From Bradyrhizobium retamae (GTDB lineage: Bacteria; Pseudomonadota; Alphaproteobacteria; Rhizobiales; Xanthobacteraceae): 46,698 nucleotides of DNA. Positions 8,099-16,816 of the stretch are shown here, one piece after another; the stretch's first letter is position 1, and every line of letters begins with the position of its first letter. Location: contig NZ_LLYA01000179.1 in NCBI RefSeq assembly GCF_001440415.1, positions 1-46,698 on the forward strand, in the 5' to 3' direction. The notes under the pieces are model-generated. The model worked only from the letters and a program-made list of their open reading frames with translations. It ran no database searches and had not been told where the DNA came from. A program made the position numbers and the translations under genes.

Positions 8099-9889
8099 TC
8101 AGAAGGCTTCCGACGCCAGTTCCATGGTGGTCGCGCAACCGGACTGAATGCGCGCAAGATGGACGTGGGTTTCCGGCAGCATCCGCTCCATGAAGAAGCG
8201 GCCTGTCACCAGCTTGGTCGTCAGATAGGGCGTGGCGCCATCAGCCGCAATCTTGTCCTGCGCCACCTTCGCCATCCGCGCCCACATGTAGCCGAAGGCG
8301 ACGAGGCCGAACAATTGCATGTAGTCGGTGGCGGCGGCGCCGGCGTTGTCGGGCTTGGTCAACGCGTTCTGCATCAGCCAACCGGTAGCCTGCTGCAGAT
8401 GACCGAGCGCGGTCGAGAGCGGCGCGACGAACGGCTTCATCGCTTCGTCGCCGCCGTGCTCCTTGGCAAACGCTCCGACCTCGGCAAAGAATGCCATCAC
8501 GGCGCGGCCACCATTCCGCGGCAGCTTGCGGCCGACCAGGTCGAGCGCCTGGATGCCGTTGGCACCCTCATAGAGCATGGCGATGCGCGCATCGCGCACG
8601 AACTGCTCCATGCCGTGCTCGGCGATATAGCCGTGGCCACCATACATCTGCTGCGCCAGCACCGCGTTGGAGAAGCCGACGTCGGTCATCACGCCCTTCA
8701 TGACCGGAGTCATCAGGCCCATATGGTCGTCGGCGGCCTCTCGATCCTTCGGATCGGAGGAGCGGTGGGCGACGTCGCTCTTCAGCGCGGTCCACACCAC
8801 CATGGCGCGCGCCGCCTCGTTGAAGGCGCGGATGGTGAGCAGCACGCGGCGAACATCCGGGTGCACGATGATCGGGTCGGCCGGTTTCTCAGGCTCCTTG
8901 GCGCCCGTGAGCGAGCGGCCCTGCAGGCGCTCGCGCGCATAGGCGACGGCGTTCTGATAGGCGACTTCGGACTGCGCCAGCCCCTGCACGGCGACGCCGA
9001 GGCGGGCCTCGTTCATCATCACGAACATGCCCTGCATGCCCTTGTTCTCTTCGCCGATCAGCCAGCCGGTGGCGTTGTCGTAGTTCATCACGCAGGTCGA
9101 ATTGCCGTGGATGCCCATCTTGTGCTCGATCGAGCCGCAGGACACGCCGTTGCGCTGCCCCAGCGAGCCGTCGGCGTTGACGAGGAATTTCGGCACCACG
9201 AACAGCGACACGCCCTTGATGCCGGCGGGAGCGCCTTCGATGCGCGCCAGCACCAGATGGATGATGTTCTCGGCGAGGTCATGCTCGCCGGACGAGATGA
9301 ATATCTTGGTGCCCGTGATCTTGTAGCTGCCGTCGGCCTGCTTCACCGCCTTGCTGCGCAACAGGCCGAGATCGGTGCCGCATTGCGGCTCGGTGAGGTT
9401 CATGGTGCCGGTCCACTGACCCGCCACCATCTTCGGCACGAACATGTTCTTCTGTTCAGGCTTGCCGTGCACCAGAAGCGCAGCCGTCGCGCCCATGGTC
9501 AGGCCGCCATACATCGAGAACGCCATGTTGGCCGCACTCTGGAATTCGGTGACAACCTGGCTCAACGTCACCGGCAGCCCCTGCCCGCCATATTCCGCCG
9601 GCGCCGACAGACCGAGCCAGCCGCCTTCGGTTACCTGCTTGAAGGCTTCCTTGAACCCCTTCGGCGTCGTCACCGAGCCATCGTCATGCCGCTTGCAGCC
9701 TTCGAGATCGCCGACACGATTGAGCGGCTGCAACACCTCTTCGGAAAGCTTTGCGGCCTCGCCCAAAATCGCCTCGCGCACATCGGCGGAGGCGTCGGTG
9801 AAACCGGGCAAATTGTCGTAGCGGTCGATCTGGAACACGTCGTTGAGTAGGAACGTGACGTCTTCCACGGGGGCTTTGTAGATCGGCAT
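8099..9889 (-). CDS. Acyl-CoA dehydrogenase with C-terminal extension domain
   Basis: This 596-residue flavoenzyme introduces the trans-2 double bond into acyl-CoA, the first beta-oxidation step. It is the long type with an extended N terminus (PIYKAPVEDVTFLLNDVF) and an extra C-terminal helical domain. The flavin/substrate segment MNLTEPQCGTDLGLL is present, and the catalytic glutamate lies in MLYEGANGIQALDLVGRKL, near residue 441. Electrons would pass to electron-transfer flavoprotein. A GGGAG ribosome binding site precedes the ATG. It is the first gene of the operon, so its promoter should lie in 9890-10080; I could not pick convincing -35/-10 boxes there. It would be called fadE-like by function, but sequence family alone does not fix chain-length preference. 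Confidence 0.93.
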   Translation of the reverse strand: MPIYKAPVEDVTFLLNDVFQIDRYDNLPGFTDASADVREAILGEAAKLSEEVLQPLNRVGDLEGCKRHDDGSVTTPKGFKEAFKQVTEGGWLGLSAPAEYGGQGLPVTLSQVVTEFQSAANMAFSMYGGLTMGATAALLVHGKPEQKNMFVPKMVAGQWTGTMNLTEPQCGTDLGLLRSKAVKQADGSYKITGTKIFISSGEHDLAENIIHLVLARIEGAPAGIKGVSLFVVPKFLVNADGSLGQRNGVSCGSIEHKMGIHGNSTCVMNYDNATGWLIGEENKGMQGMFVMMNEARLGVAVQGLAQSEVAYQNAVAYARERLQGRSLTGAKEPEKPADPIIVHPDVRRVLLTIRAFNEAARAMVVWTALKSDVAHRSSDPKDREAADDHMGLMTPVMKGVMTDVGFSNAVLAQQMYGGHGYIAEHGMEQFVRDARIAMLYEGANGIQALDLVGRKLPRNGGRAVMAFFAEVGAFAKEHGGDEAMKPFVAPLSTALGHLQQATGWLMQNALTKPDNAGAAATDYMQLFGLVAFGYMWARMAKVAQDKIAADGATPYLTTKLVTGRFFMERMLPETHVHLARIQSGCATTMELASEAF

Positions 9890-10080
9890 GATGTTCTCCC
9901 GGCAGGGGCAGGCTTGAAAACTGGCGGCGGCGCTTGACGTAAAACTGTGCGGCGTTCCGGAAAGCGACCTTATCCGGTTCGCGATGTCCTAGGGAGTGAC
10001 CAGGCCAGCAAATATCCCGACAGCCATTGCGACATATAAAGACGCCGGGGATGGTGACGACCTTGATCTCTCGCCCCTCG

Positions 10081-10467
10081 TCACTGCTTGGCGAGTTGCT
10101 CCCCCATCAAGCGGTGTAGCAGATTGATTCCCTTCAGCGGACGCACCATCACCTTGAAGTGCGTGATCTTACCGTCATCGCTGAACGTGATGATGTCGAC
10201 GCCGTTGATCTTGATGCCCTCGATCTCGTTTTCGAATTCGAGGACCGCACCGTTCGGGCTGCGCCATTCGCCTGTGTATTTGAAGCCGGGGCCGCCCAGC
10301 ACCTTCTCGGCGCTCGCCAGATATTTGAAGGTGATGTCGCGCCCGCGCTGCGGCGTATGAACGACAGGGCTTTCAAACACCGAATCCGGGTGCAACAGAT
10401 CCCATAACGCTGCCGTGTCATGGGACTTCATGTAGCCGTACCACTTGTCGAGGCCGCTCATGGTCAT
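10081..10467 (-). CDS. NTF2-like / SnoaL-like protein
   Basis: The 128-residue protein has the cone-shaped NTF2-like pattern: an N-terminal helix (MSGLDKWYGYMKSHDTAALWDLLHPD), then SVFESPVVHTPQRGRDITFKYLAS and strands ending in VDIITFSDDGKITHFKVMVRPLKG. The family includes small isomerases, hydratases and orphan binding proteins; no catalytic set is recognisable, so the function is open. Three closely spaced ATG codons (10470, 10467, 10461) follow a GGAG; 10467 gives the best usable spacing of these. It is divergent from a PadR regulator whose operator-like palindromes lie about 58 bases upstream of this start, so PadR control of this gene is likely. Confidence 0.8.
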   Translation of the reverse strand: MTMSGLDKWYGYMKSHDTAALWDLLHPDSVFESPVVHTPQRGRDITFKYLASAEKVLGGPGFKYTGEWRSPNGAVLEFENEIEGIKINGVDIITFSDDGKITHFKVMVRPLKGINLLHRLMGEQLAKQ

Positions 10468-10524
10468 CATGTCTCCTATGCGGGCGATGACGGGCTGCGC
10501 CGGAGAATGGGCTTCTCCGGATCT

Positions 10525-10558
10525 TATGCGCGTTGACGCATATGCAACTTTATGCATA
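10525..10558. promoter_or_regulatory. Two tandem 6-6-6 palindromes, putative PadR operator
   Basis: TATGCG-CGTTGA-CGCATA (10525-10542) and TATGCA-ACTTTA-TGCATA (10541-10558) are both perfect 6-bp inverted repeats with 6-bp spacers, overlapping by two bases. The second ends directly against the ATG of the PadR gene at 10559. This is similar in style to the ATGT-N8-ACAT boxes known for PadR proteins. Confidence 0.75.
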
Positions 10559-11191
10559 ATGTCAAATTACAATGAAAAGCCGGAGGCCGGCGTTTTGGCG
10601 CTTGGTGACGCGATCCTTGCCTGCCTGACCGAACGTCCGATGACGGGCTACGAGCTCGCCAAGACGTTCGACAACTCGATCGGGTTTTTCTGGAAGGCGG
10701 ACCACCAGCAGATCTACCGGGAACTCACAAAACTTCGCGACCGCGGCCACATCCAGGGCCGCGAGGTGGTGCAGTCCGGCAAGCCGAACAAGCTGGTCTA
10801 TACCCTCACCCCCGAGGGGCGCGCCGCGCTCCGGCATTGGGCCGCACGGCCGAGCGTTCCGGCTTCGATCAAGGACGACCTCCTGGTGCGGCTCTACGCG
10901 CTCGACAGCGTCGACATCGAACCGTTGCGCACAGATCTGATGGCGCGGCTGGAACACCACCGCGACCGCTTCGCCCGCTACGAACGCCTGCTCAGCAAGC
11001 GCTTCCCTGACGGCACGGCACCGCCGGCCGATGTCGGAAAATTGCTGGGACTTCGCGTTGGCCTCGCCCACGAGCGCGCCGTGGCGGAATGGTGCGAAGA
11101 GGCGATCGAGGCATTGTCGGCCCTGTCTTCCGGCGCGGAGCGGACCAACGTCGTACCGATCGAGGACGTCAAGCGCGAAACCAATAGCTAA
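10559..11191 (+). CDS. PadR-family transcriptional regulator
   Basis: The 210-residue protein has an N-terminal PadR winged helix (LGDAILACLTERPMTGYELAK, then QQIYRELTKLRDRGHIQG and a VYTLTPEGRAALRHW wing) and a C-terminal helical domain of the Vir-like PadR class used for dimerisation. The ATG at 10559 abuts the operator and has no Shine-Dalgarno sequence, so translation would be leaderless or nearly so. An alternative start is the in-frame TTG at 10595, which has a GGAGG seven bases upstream and would give a protein beginning at LALGDAIL, where many PadR proteins begin. Likely targets are itself and the divergent NTF2-like gene. The inducer is unknown. Confidence 0.88.
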   Translation: MSNYNEKPEAGVLALGDAILACLTERPMTGYELAKTFDNSIGFFWKADHQQIYRELTKLRDRGHIQGREVVQSGKPNKLVYTLTPEGRAALRHWAARPSVPASIKDDLLVRLYALDSVDIEPLRTDLMARLEHHRDRFARYERLLSKRFPDGTAPPADVGKLLGLRVGLAHERAVAEWCEEAIEALSALSSGAERTNVVPIEDVKRETNS

Positions 11192-11381
11192 CGCCGGCTG
11201 ATTTGGCCGCCTGGTAACTTTTGGGGCCGTCCGTCCCATTCCTTAACCGCTTCTTTACCGTAACGCGAAAAAGTCAGTTCCGAGGCAGGCGACCCGCGCG
11301 AAAATACGATTGTCTCTTCAGTGGGACGCGCGGGGAGGCTGATGGCGCGGGTGGGGCGCCGTAGCGGAACCGGACGAGAGC

Positions 11382-14300
11382 ATGAATTCGCGCGTATCGT
11401 GGAGTGTTGACGGCATCGATCCATCGGTGCGCGACAGGGCCGAGGCGGCTGCACGCCGCGCCGGCATGTCGCTGAACGAATGGCTGAATTCTACCGTCGG
11501 CGAACCGGCCCCGCCCGGTTTCGGCGCGCCCTCCGGTCAGCGGCCGGCGACGCCGGGCCGGCAGATCCCCGACGTGGCCGACATTCACCAGCGGCTGGAT
11601 TCGATCACAAAGCAGATCGAGCAGATTTCGCGGCCTGCAGTCCGCGGCGAAGCCGCTCATGGCGAGCCGACGGTGGCGCGCCAGCTAAACGAGGCCATTT
11701 CGCGCCTCGACGCGCGGCTGTCGCAGATTTCGAATCCCGTGCCGGCGCGTCAGGCGCAGATGCTGGAAAGGCAGCGTCAGACCGATTTGGTCGAGCGTGC
11801 CGCGACCCAGGTCTATCGCCCGGCGCCGCCGCTTAGCCCGGCCTCGATGGATTTTGCGATCGCCGAAATCGCCGCGCGCCAGCACGAACTCGATACTCCG
11901 CCGCCGCGGCCGATGCCGCCGCGCAATGCCGCGCCGACCGCCCCTGCCGCCCAGCCCCATTCTGCGCAGCCCAAATCTGTGCAGCCAATGACGCAGGCCG
12001 CGCCTGCGGGGCCGGACTTTTCTTCGCTCGAACGGCACCTGATCAAGATCACGAGCCAGATCGAGGCGCTGCAGCGTCCCGATCATATCGAACAGTCGAT
12101 TGCGGCGTTCCGCAGCGAGCTTGCCGAAATCCGTCAGGCCATCACCGAGGCGGTGCCACGCCGGGAGATCGAATCGCTCGAGAACGAAATCCGCTCGCTG
12201 TCCCGCCGCATCGACGATAGCCGCCATAACGGCACCGACGGCCAGATGCTGGCCAACATCGAGCGCGCCCTTGGCGAAATCCGCGAAGCGTTGCGCTCGC
12301 TGACGCCGGCCGAGCAGCTCACCGGCTATGACGAGGCGATCCACAATCTCGGCGCCAAGCTCGACCTGATCCTGCGCTCGAACGACGATCCGTCGACGGT
12401 GCAGCAGCTCGAAAGCGCGATCGCGGCGCTGCGCGGGATCGTCTCCAACGTCGCCTCCAACGACGCGCTGGCCCGCCTCGCCGACGACGTGCACACGCTG
12501 TCGGCCAAGGTCGACCAGCTTTCCCGCTTTGACGGCAACAGCGATGCCTTCGGTATTCTCGAACAGCGCCTGGCCGCGCTGACCTCGACGCTGGAGTCCC
12601 GGCAGCCGCCGGCCGCAAGCGAGAATTCGGAGTATGTCGAAAACGCGCTGCGCTCGCTGTCGGAGCGGCTCGACCGCATTCCGGCCGGCGACGACAATGC
12701 GTCGGCATTTGCCCATCTCGAACAGCGCGTCTCGTATCTCTTGGAGCGCCTGGAAGCCTCCAACGATCGTTCCGCAGCTCCGGCCATCGACCTCGGGCGG
12801 GTCGAGGAAGGCCTGCACGATATTCTGCGTTCTCTTGAACGCCAGCACGCCAGCCTGGTCGCACTCGCCGAATCCAACCGCAATTCCGGCAGTGCATCGC
12901 AGCCGACTGACTCGGGCATCGTCGACCTGGTCAAGCGCGAACTATCCGACATCCGCTTCAGCCAGTCGGAAACCGATCGCCGCACGCAGGACTCGCTGGA
13001 GACCGTTCACAATACGCTCGGCCATGTGGTCGATCGCCTGTCGATGATCGAAGGCGATCTGCGCGGGGTTCGCGGTGCGCCGGCCACGTCCGCCGCTCCG
13101 CTTGCAGCGACCGAAATGAGCGAGCAAGCGCCCCGCCCGACCACGCCGCTGATGACCTATCCGCAGCAATCGAAGCCGGAATTGCCGAACCCTGCCGCGC
13201 TGCAGGGGAATGCTCCGGAGCCCTTTGCCGCCGCCCCGCGCGAATTCCACGCCGTGCAGCCGGCCGCGCCGGTTGCGCCGCCACTCCCGCCGCGGGCGAT
13301 CAGCGAAATCCTGGAGCCGCATGCGGCCGCGCCGCGCACCGCGATCGCGCCGGAATTGCCGCCGGATCACCCGCTCGAGCCCGGCACGCGGCCGCCGCCG
13401 CGCGTCGCTTCGCCATCCGAACGGATCGCCGCTTCCGAAAACGCGATCAACGAGATTGCTTCCGCACCGAAGGAGCCGGTCAGCTCATCGAGCTTCATTG
13501 CCGCTGCGCGCCGCGCCGCGCAGGCCGCAGCCGCCACGCCCCCGCCCGAGAAAGCCGGACGTTCGGCTGCGAAGGCCGCATCGAAGGACAAGGGCGGCGA
13601 CAAGGCCAAGGCCGGCGACAAGAACGCGTCGAACATTTCCACCAAGATCCGCTCGCTGCTGGTGGGCGCGAGCGTGGTCGTGATCGTGCTCGGCACCTTC
13701 AAGATGGCGATGACGCTGCTCGATACCGGCAGCGTCCTGCAACTGCCGATGATGGAACAGTCCAGCGAACCGGCCGCACCGGCGCAGGCCCCCGCACCCT
13801 CGGAGAGCAGCGCAAGGCCCGCTCCTGCGATGCCCGCACCGCAGGCGCCCTCGATGATCTCGCCGACGCCGGTCGAGAAGCAATCGAACAATTCTTCGGC
13901 GCCGAACACGTTGGACAGCGCGCGGGTCGCAGCTCCGCCGCAGGCCACGGCATCCCCGGTTACGGCCAGCGATATCACCGGCGCGATTCACGCGATGCCG
14001 GCCAGCGGCGCCAAGCTTGCGATGATCGCGGTGCCGCCGAGCGAGCGGTTGCCCGATGGTATCGGCGGGCCGGTGCTGCGCGCCGCCGCGCTGAAGGGCG
14101 ACCCGGCCGCGGCTTACGAGGTCGGTGTGCGCTTTGCCGAAGGCAAGGGCATCGCCCCGAACCTCGACGAGGCCGCCAAATGGTACGACCGCGCGGCACA
14201 GGCCGGCGTGGTGCCCGCACTGTTCCGGCTCGGCACCTTCTACGAGAAGGGCATGAGCGTGAAAAAGGACCTGGATATCGCGCGGCGTTACTACCTGCAG

Positions 14301-14756
14301 GCGGCCGAGCGCGGCAGCGCCAAGGCGATGCATAATCTGGCCGTGCTCGACGCCGATGGCGGCGGCAAGGGTGCCAATTACAAGAGCGCGTCGATCTGGT
14401 TCCGCAAAGCCGCCGATCGCGGCGTCGCCGACAGCCAGTTCAACCTCGGCATCCTCTATGCCCGCGGCATCGGCGTCGAACAGAACCTCGCCGAATCCTT
14501 CAAATGGTTCAGCCTCGCAGCCGCCCAAGGCGATACGGATGCCGGTCGCAAGCGCGACGATGTTGCCAAGCGCCTCGACGCCCAGTCGCTGGCAGCGGCC
14601 AAGCTTGCGATCCAGACCTTCACCGTGGAGCCGCAGCCGGACGATGCCGTTAACGTGGCGTCGCCCGCCGGCGGCTGGGATTCGGCCCCCGCACCTGCCA
14701 CGGGCAAGCCCGCCGCCAAACCGGCTGCGACCAAGCGCACCGCCGCCGTTCACTAA
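11382..14756 (+). CDS. PodJ-like polar localisation protein with Sel1 repeats
   Basis: The 1124-residue protein begins with NSRVSWSVDGIDPSVRDRAE, AARRAGMSLNEWLNSTV, an N-terminal segment typical of alphaproteobacterial PodJ-like proteins. Residues about 60-560 contain repeated heptad-like stretches interrupted by Pro/Ala-rich linkers, predicting coiled coil. A Pro/Ala-rich region follows, then one membrane segment at about 757-779 (LLVGASVVVIVLGTF), and another Pro/Ala-rich linker. Four Sel1-like repeats lie at about 903-1050, with signatures such as AAKWYDRAAQAG and SFKWFSLAAAQG, and are expected in the periplasm. PodJ of Caulobacter organises the cell pole for flagellum, pilus and stalk proteins; the same role here is inferred from architecture. 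The start is an ATG with no strong ribosome binding site. Confidence 0.82.
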   Translation: MNSRVSWSVDGIDPSVRDRAEAAARRAGMSLNEWLNSTVGEPAPPGFGAPSGQRPATPGRQIPDVADIHQRLDSITKQIEQISRPAVRGEAAHGEPTVARQLNEAISRLDARLSQISNPVPARQAQMLERQRQTDLVERAATQVYRPAPPLSPASMDFAIAEIAARQHELDTPPPRPMPPRNAAPTAPAAQPHSAQPKSVQPMTQAAPAGPDFSSLERHLIKITSQIEALQRPDHIEQSIAAFRSELAEIRQAITEAVPRREIESLENEIRSLSRRIDDSRHNGTDGQMLANIERALGEIREALRSLTPAEQLTGYDEAIHNLGAKLDLILRSNDDPSTVQQLESAIAALRGIVSNVASNDALARLADDVHTLSAKVDQLSRFDGNSDAFGILEQRLAALTSTLESRQPPAASENSEYVENALRSLSERLDRIPAGDDNASAFAHLEQRVSYLLERLEASNDRSAAPAIDLGRVEEGLHDILRSLERQHASLVALAESNRNSGSASQPTDSGIVDLVKRELSDIRFSQSETDRRTQDSLETVHNTLGHVVDRLSMIEGDLRGVRGAPATSAAPLAATEMSEQAPRPTTPLMTYPQQSKPELPNPAALQGNAPEPFAAAPREFHAVQPAAPVAPPLPPRAISEILEPHAAAPRTAIAPELPPDHPLEPGTRPPPRVASPSERIAASENAINEIASAPKEPVSSSSFIAAARRAAQAAAATPPPEKAGRSAAKAASKDKGGDKAKAGDKNASNISTKIRSLLVGASVVVIVLGTFKMAMTLLDTGSVLQLPMMEQSSEPAAPAQAPAPSESSARPAPAMPAPQAPSMISPTPVEKQSNNSSAPNTLDSARVAAPPQATASPVTASDITGAIHAMPASGAKLAMIAVPPSERLPDGIGGPVLRAAALKGDPAAAYEVGVRFAEGKGIAPNLDEAAKWYDRAAQAGVVPALFRLGTFYEKGMSVKKDLDIARRYYLQAAERGSAKAMHNLAVLDADGGGKGANYKSASIWFRKAADRGVADSQFNLGILYARGIGVEQNLAESFKWFSLAAAQGDTDAGRKRDDVAKRLDAQSLAAAKLAIQTFTVEPQPDDAVNVASPAGGWDSAPAPATGKPAAKPAATKRTAAVH

Positions 14757-14857
14757 GCGCTTACCGTCGGCATCGCCGCCATATCCTCGGCCATAAATTC
14801 GTATTAGTGCTCTGGCCAGCTTGATCCTGAACGGGTCCGGCTTGCAAAGAGGATCGA

Positions 14858-15661
14858 TTGTCAGCCGGCGACAACCAGGACGGGGAAAATCGTTTACGCA
14901 GCTCGCCGACAGGCCCTGCGGTCGCACCACCGCGCCTCCCGGCCGGTCAGGCCCCGGCGCCGCCGCCCCAGCCACCCCGGCGCAAATGGCATTTTTGGAC
15001 GGTGGCAATCTTCATCCTGCTGGTTGCCGGCGTGTGCATTCGCGCCTACCGGGAGCTGTCGCAGCCGGAGGCCTGGCACTACTGGAAGGACCAGTACGTC
15101 TCGCCAAGCCTGACATCGCAGGTGATCGATACGCTCCATCTCGACGGTTCGAGCCGGGGGCGCCGCGCCCTGTTCGTCAGTGGCACGATCGGCCCCGCTG
15201 CGGCGAGCTGGTTTCGCAGCAGGCTGGACCAGGCCAACCTCGCACCCGGTGACATCGTCTTGTTGGCCTCCCCCGGCGGTGATTTGAACCAGGCCGTGAT
15301 CATGGGCGAGATCATCCGGTCGCGGGGGCTAGCGACAGCGGTCGGCAGCGCCGACGATGTGGGCCGCATCAAGCCCGGTTACTGCGCCAGCGCCTGCGTG
15401 CTGGCCTATGCCGGAGGCAAGGCTCGCTACGGCGTATTGGGCTCGGCATTGGGCGTTCATCGGTTTGTCACGACCAAACCCGTGAGCGATCCCGTCGCAG
15501 AGGCCCAGCGGATATCAGGCGCGGTGTTGGGCTACATGACCAAAATGGGGGTTTCATCCTCGATCGTGGAAGCGATGTCCGAGACCAGGGACATTCGCTG
15601 GCTCAGCCCCAAGCAGGCTCTTGCGATGAACCTCGTCACCGACCCGCTCGGAACGCCCTGA
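14858..15661 (+). CDS. Membrane-anchored ClpP/crotonase-fold protein (COG3904-like)
   Basis: The 267-residue protein has a Pro-rich cytoplasmic N terminus, one membrane segment at residues 45-63 (FWTVAIFILLVAGVCIRAY), and a ClpP-like domain expected in the periplasm. The domain shows the oxyanion-type loop ASPGGDLNQA (137-146), a candidate nucleophile Ser178 in CASAC, and His201 in LGVHRF, the spacing expected for a Ser-His pair. Activity is not proven; ClpP-like periplasmic proteins of this type are largely uncharacterised. It starts at a TTG with AGAGGA upstream. It lies 101 bases after the PodJ-like gene on the same strand. A shorter protein with the same CASAC arrangement is encoded at 40434-40904. 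Confidence 0.75.
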   Translation: MSAGDNQDGENRLRSSPTGPAVAPPRLPAGQAPAPPPQPPRRKWHFWTVAIFILLVAGVCIRAYRELSQPEAWHYWKDQYVSPSLTSQVIDTLHLDGSSRGRRALFVSGTIGPAAASWFRSRLDQANLAPGDIVLLASPGGDLNQAVIMGEIIRSRGLATAVGSADDVGRIKPGYCASACVLAYAGGKARYGVLGSALGVHRFVTTKPVSDPVAEAQRISGAVLGYMTKMGVSSSIVEAMSETRDIRWLSPKQALAMNLVTDPLGTP

Positions 15662-15889
15662 GCCTGCCGCTCGCCGAGCGCCGGCCACGTACGGCAAAAA
15701 TTTGCCTTCCCGGGCATTTTTAGTCCCTCACGCTGCCGAATTCAGTTATGCAAAGGCGCGGGAACCGGCCCTGCGCACGCAAAGGTGCATGCGCGAACCG
15801 GATTTCCACTGCCGGCAAATACAAGAGAAACCATGCCCTGAACGGCCCCTCGGCCGTCTCTTGCGGCAAAGCTACAAAAGCAGACGCGC

Positions 15890-16816
15890 GTGCAGCTCTA
15901 TCTCCCGATCGCCGACATTCCGGTCAATGTTTTCCTCATCCTGGCGATGGGCGCGGCGGTCGGGTTCGTCTCCGGCATGTTCGGGATCGGCGGCGGCTTT
16001 CTGATGACGCCGCTGTTGATCTTCGTCGGCATTGCGCCCGCGGTCGCGGTCGCCTCGGTCGCCAGCCACATCGCGGCGTCCTCGTTCTCCGGCGCGATCT
16101 CCTACTGGCGGCGGCGCGCCATCGATCCGGTCCTGGCGGTGGTGCTGCTGAGCGGCGGCAGTTTGGGCACGGCGCTGGGGGTCTGGACCTTCACGCTGCT
16201 GCGCTCGCTCGGTCAGCTCGATCTCATGATCGCGACGTCTTACGTGATCCTGCTGACCACCGTCGGCGGCCTGATGTTCTGGGAAGGCCTGCGGGCGCTG
16301 CTAAGGGCCCGCCGCGGCGGTCCGGTCACCACGCGCCGCCCGGGCAGCCATGTCTGGATTCATGGCCTGCCGTTGAAGATGCGCTTCAAGCGCTCGAAAA
16401 TCTATCTGTCCGTCATTCCGGTCGTCGTGATCGGCCTGCTCATTGGCTTCATCGGTGCCGTGATGGGGATCGGCGGCGGTTTCATCCTGGTGCCGCTGTT
16501 GATCTATGTGCTGCGGGTGCCGACCTCGACCGTGATCGGCACCTCGATGGTGCTCACCCTGGTCACGATGGTGTTCGCCACCATGCTGCATGCCGTGACC
16601 AATCATCTGGTCGATGCGGTGCTGGCGCTGATCCTGATGGTCGGCGGCGTCACCGGCGCCCAGTTCGGTGCCCGCGCCGGGCAGAAAATCCGCGGCGAGC
16701 ATTTGCGGCTGCTGCTCGGGCTACTGGTTCTCGCCGTGGGCATTCGTTTCGCCGTTGAACTGGTGATCCGGCCCGAGGATCTCTTCACCGTGCGGGAAAC
16801 AGGAGTGACGGGATGA
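15890..16816 (+). CDS. TauE/SafE-family sulfite/anion exporter
   Basis: The 308-residue integral membrane protein has about eight hydrophobic segments arranged as two related halves. Each half carries the family's glycine-rich motif (SGMFGIGGGFLMTPLL near residue 30 and GAVMGIGGGFILVPLL near residue 200). The family exports sulfite, sulfoacetate or related anions across the inner membrane; the specific substrate is not readable here. It starts at a GTG. Its stop overlaps the start of the next gene by four bases (ATGA), so the two are translationally coupled. The 228 bases upstream (15662-15889) contain no gene or clear structure. Confidence 0.92.
   Translation: MQLYLPIADIPVNVFLILAMGAAVGFVSGMFGIGGGFLMTPLLIFVGIAPAVAVASVASHIAASSFSGAISYWRRRAIDPVLAVVLLSGGSLGTALGVWTFTLLRSLGQLDLMIATSYVILLTTVGGLMFWEGLRALLRARRGGPVTTRRPGSHVWIHGLPLKMRFKRSKIYLSVIPVVVIGLLIGFIGAVMGIGGGFILVPLLIYVLRVPTSTVIGTSMVLTLVTMVFATMLHAVTNHLVDAVLALILMVGGVTGAQFGARAGQKIRGEHLRLLLGLLVLAVGIRFAVELVIRPEDLFTVRETGVTG

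Noticed and set aside
8159..9850. 563-residue open frame on the plus strand
   Set aside because: It is antisense to the acyl-CoA dehydrogenase, which has full family motifs. Long antisense frames are expected in high-GC DNA, and the product is His/Arg-rich without recognisable domains.
13485..15008. 507-residue open frame on the minus strand
   Set aside because: It is antisense to the PodJ-like gene and runs into the next gene. Composition is Gly/Arg/His-rich and shows no domain.
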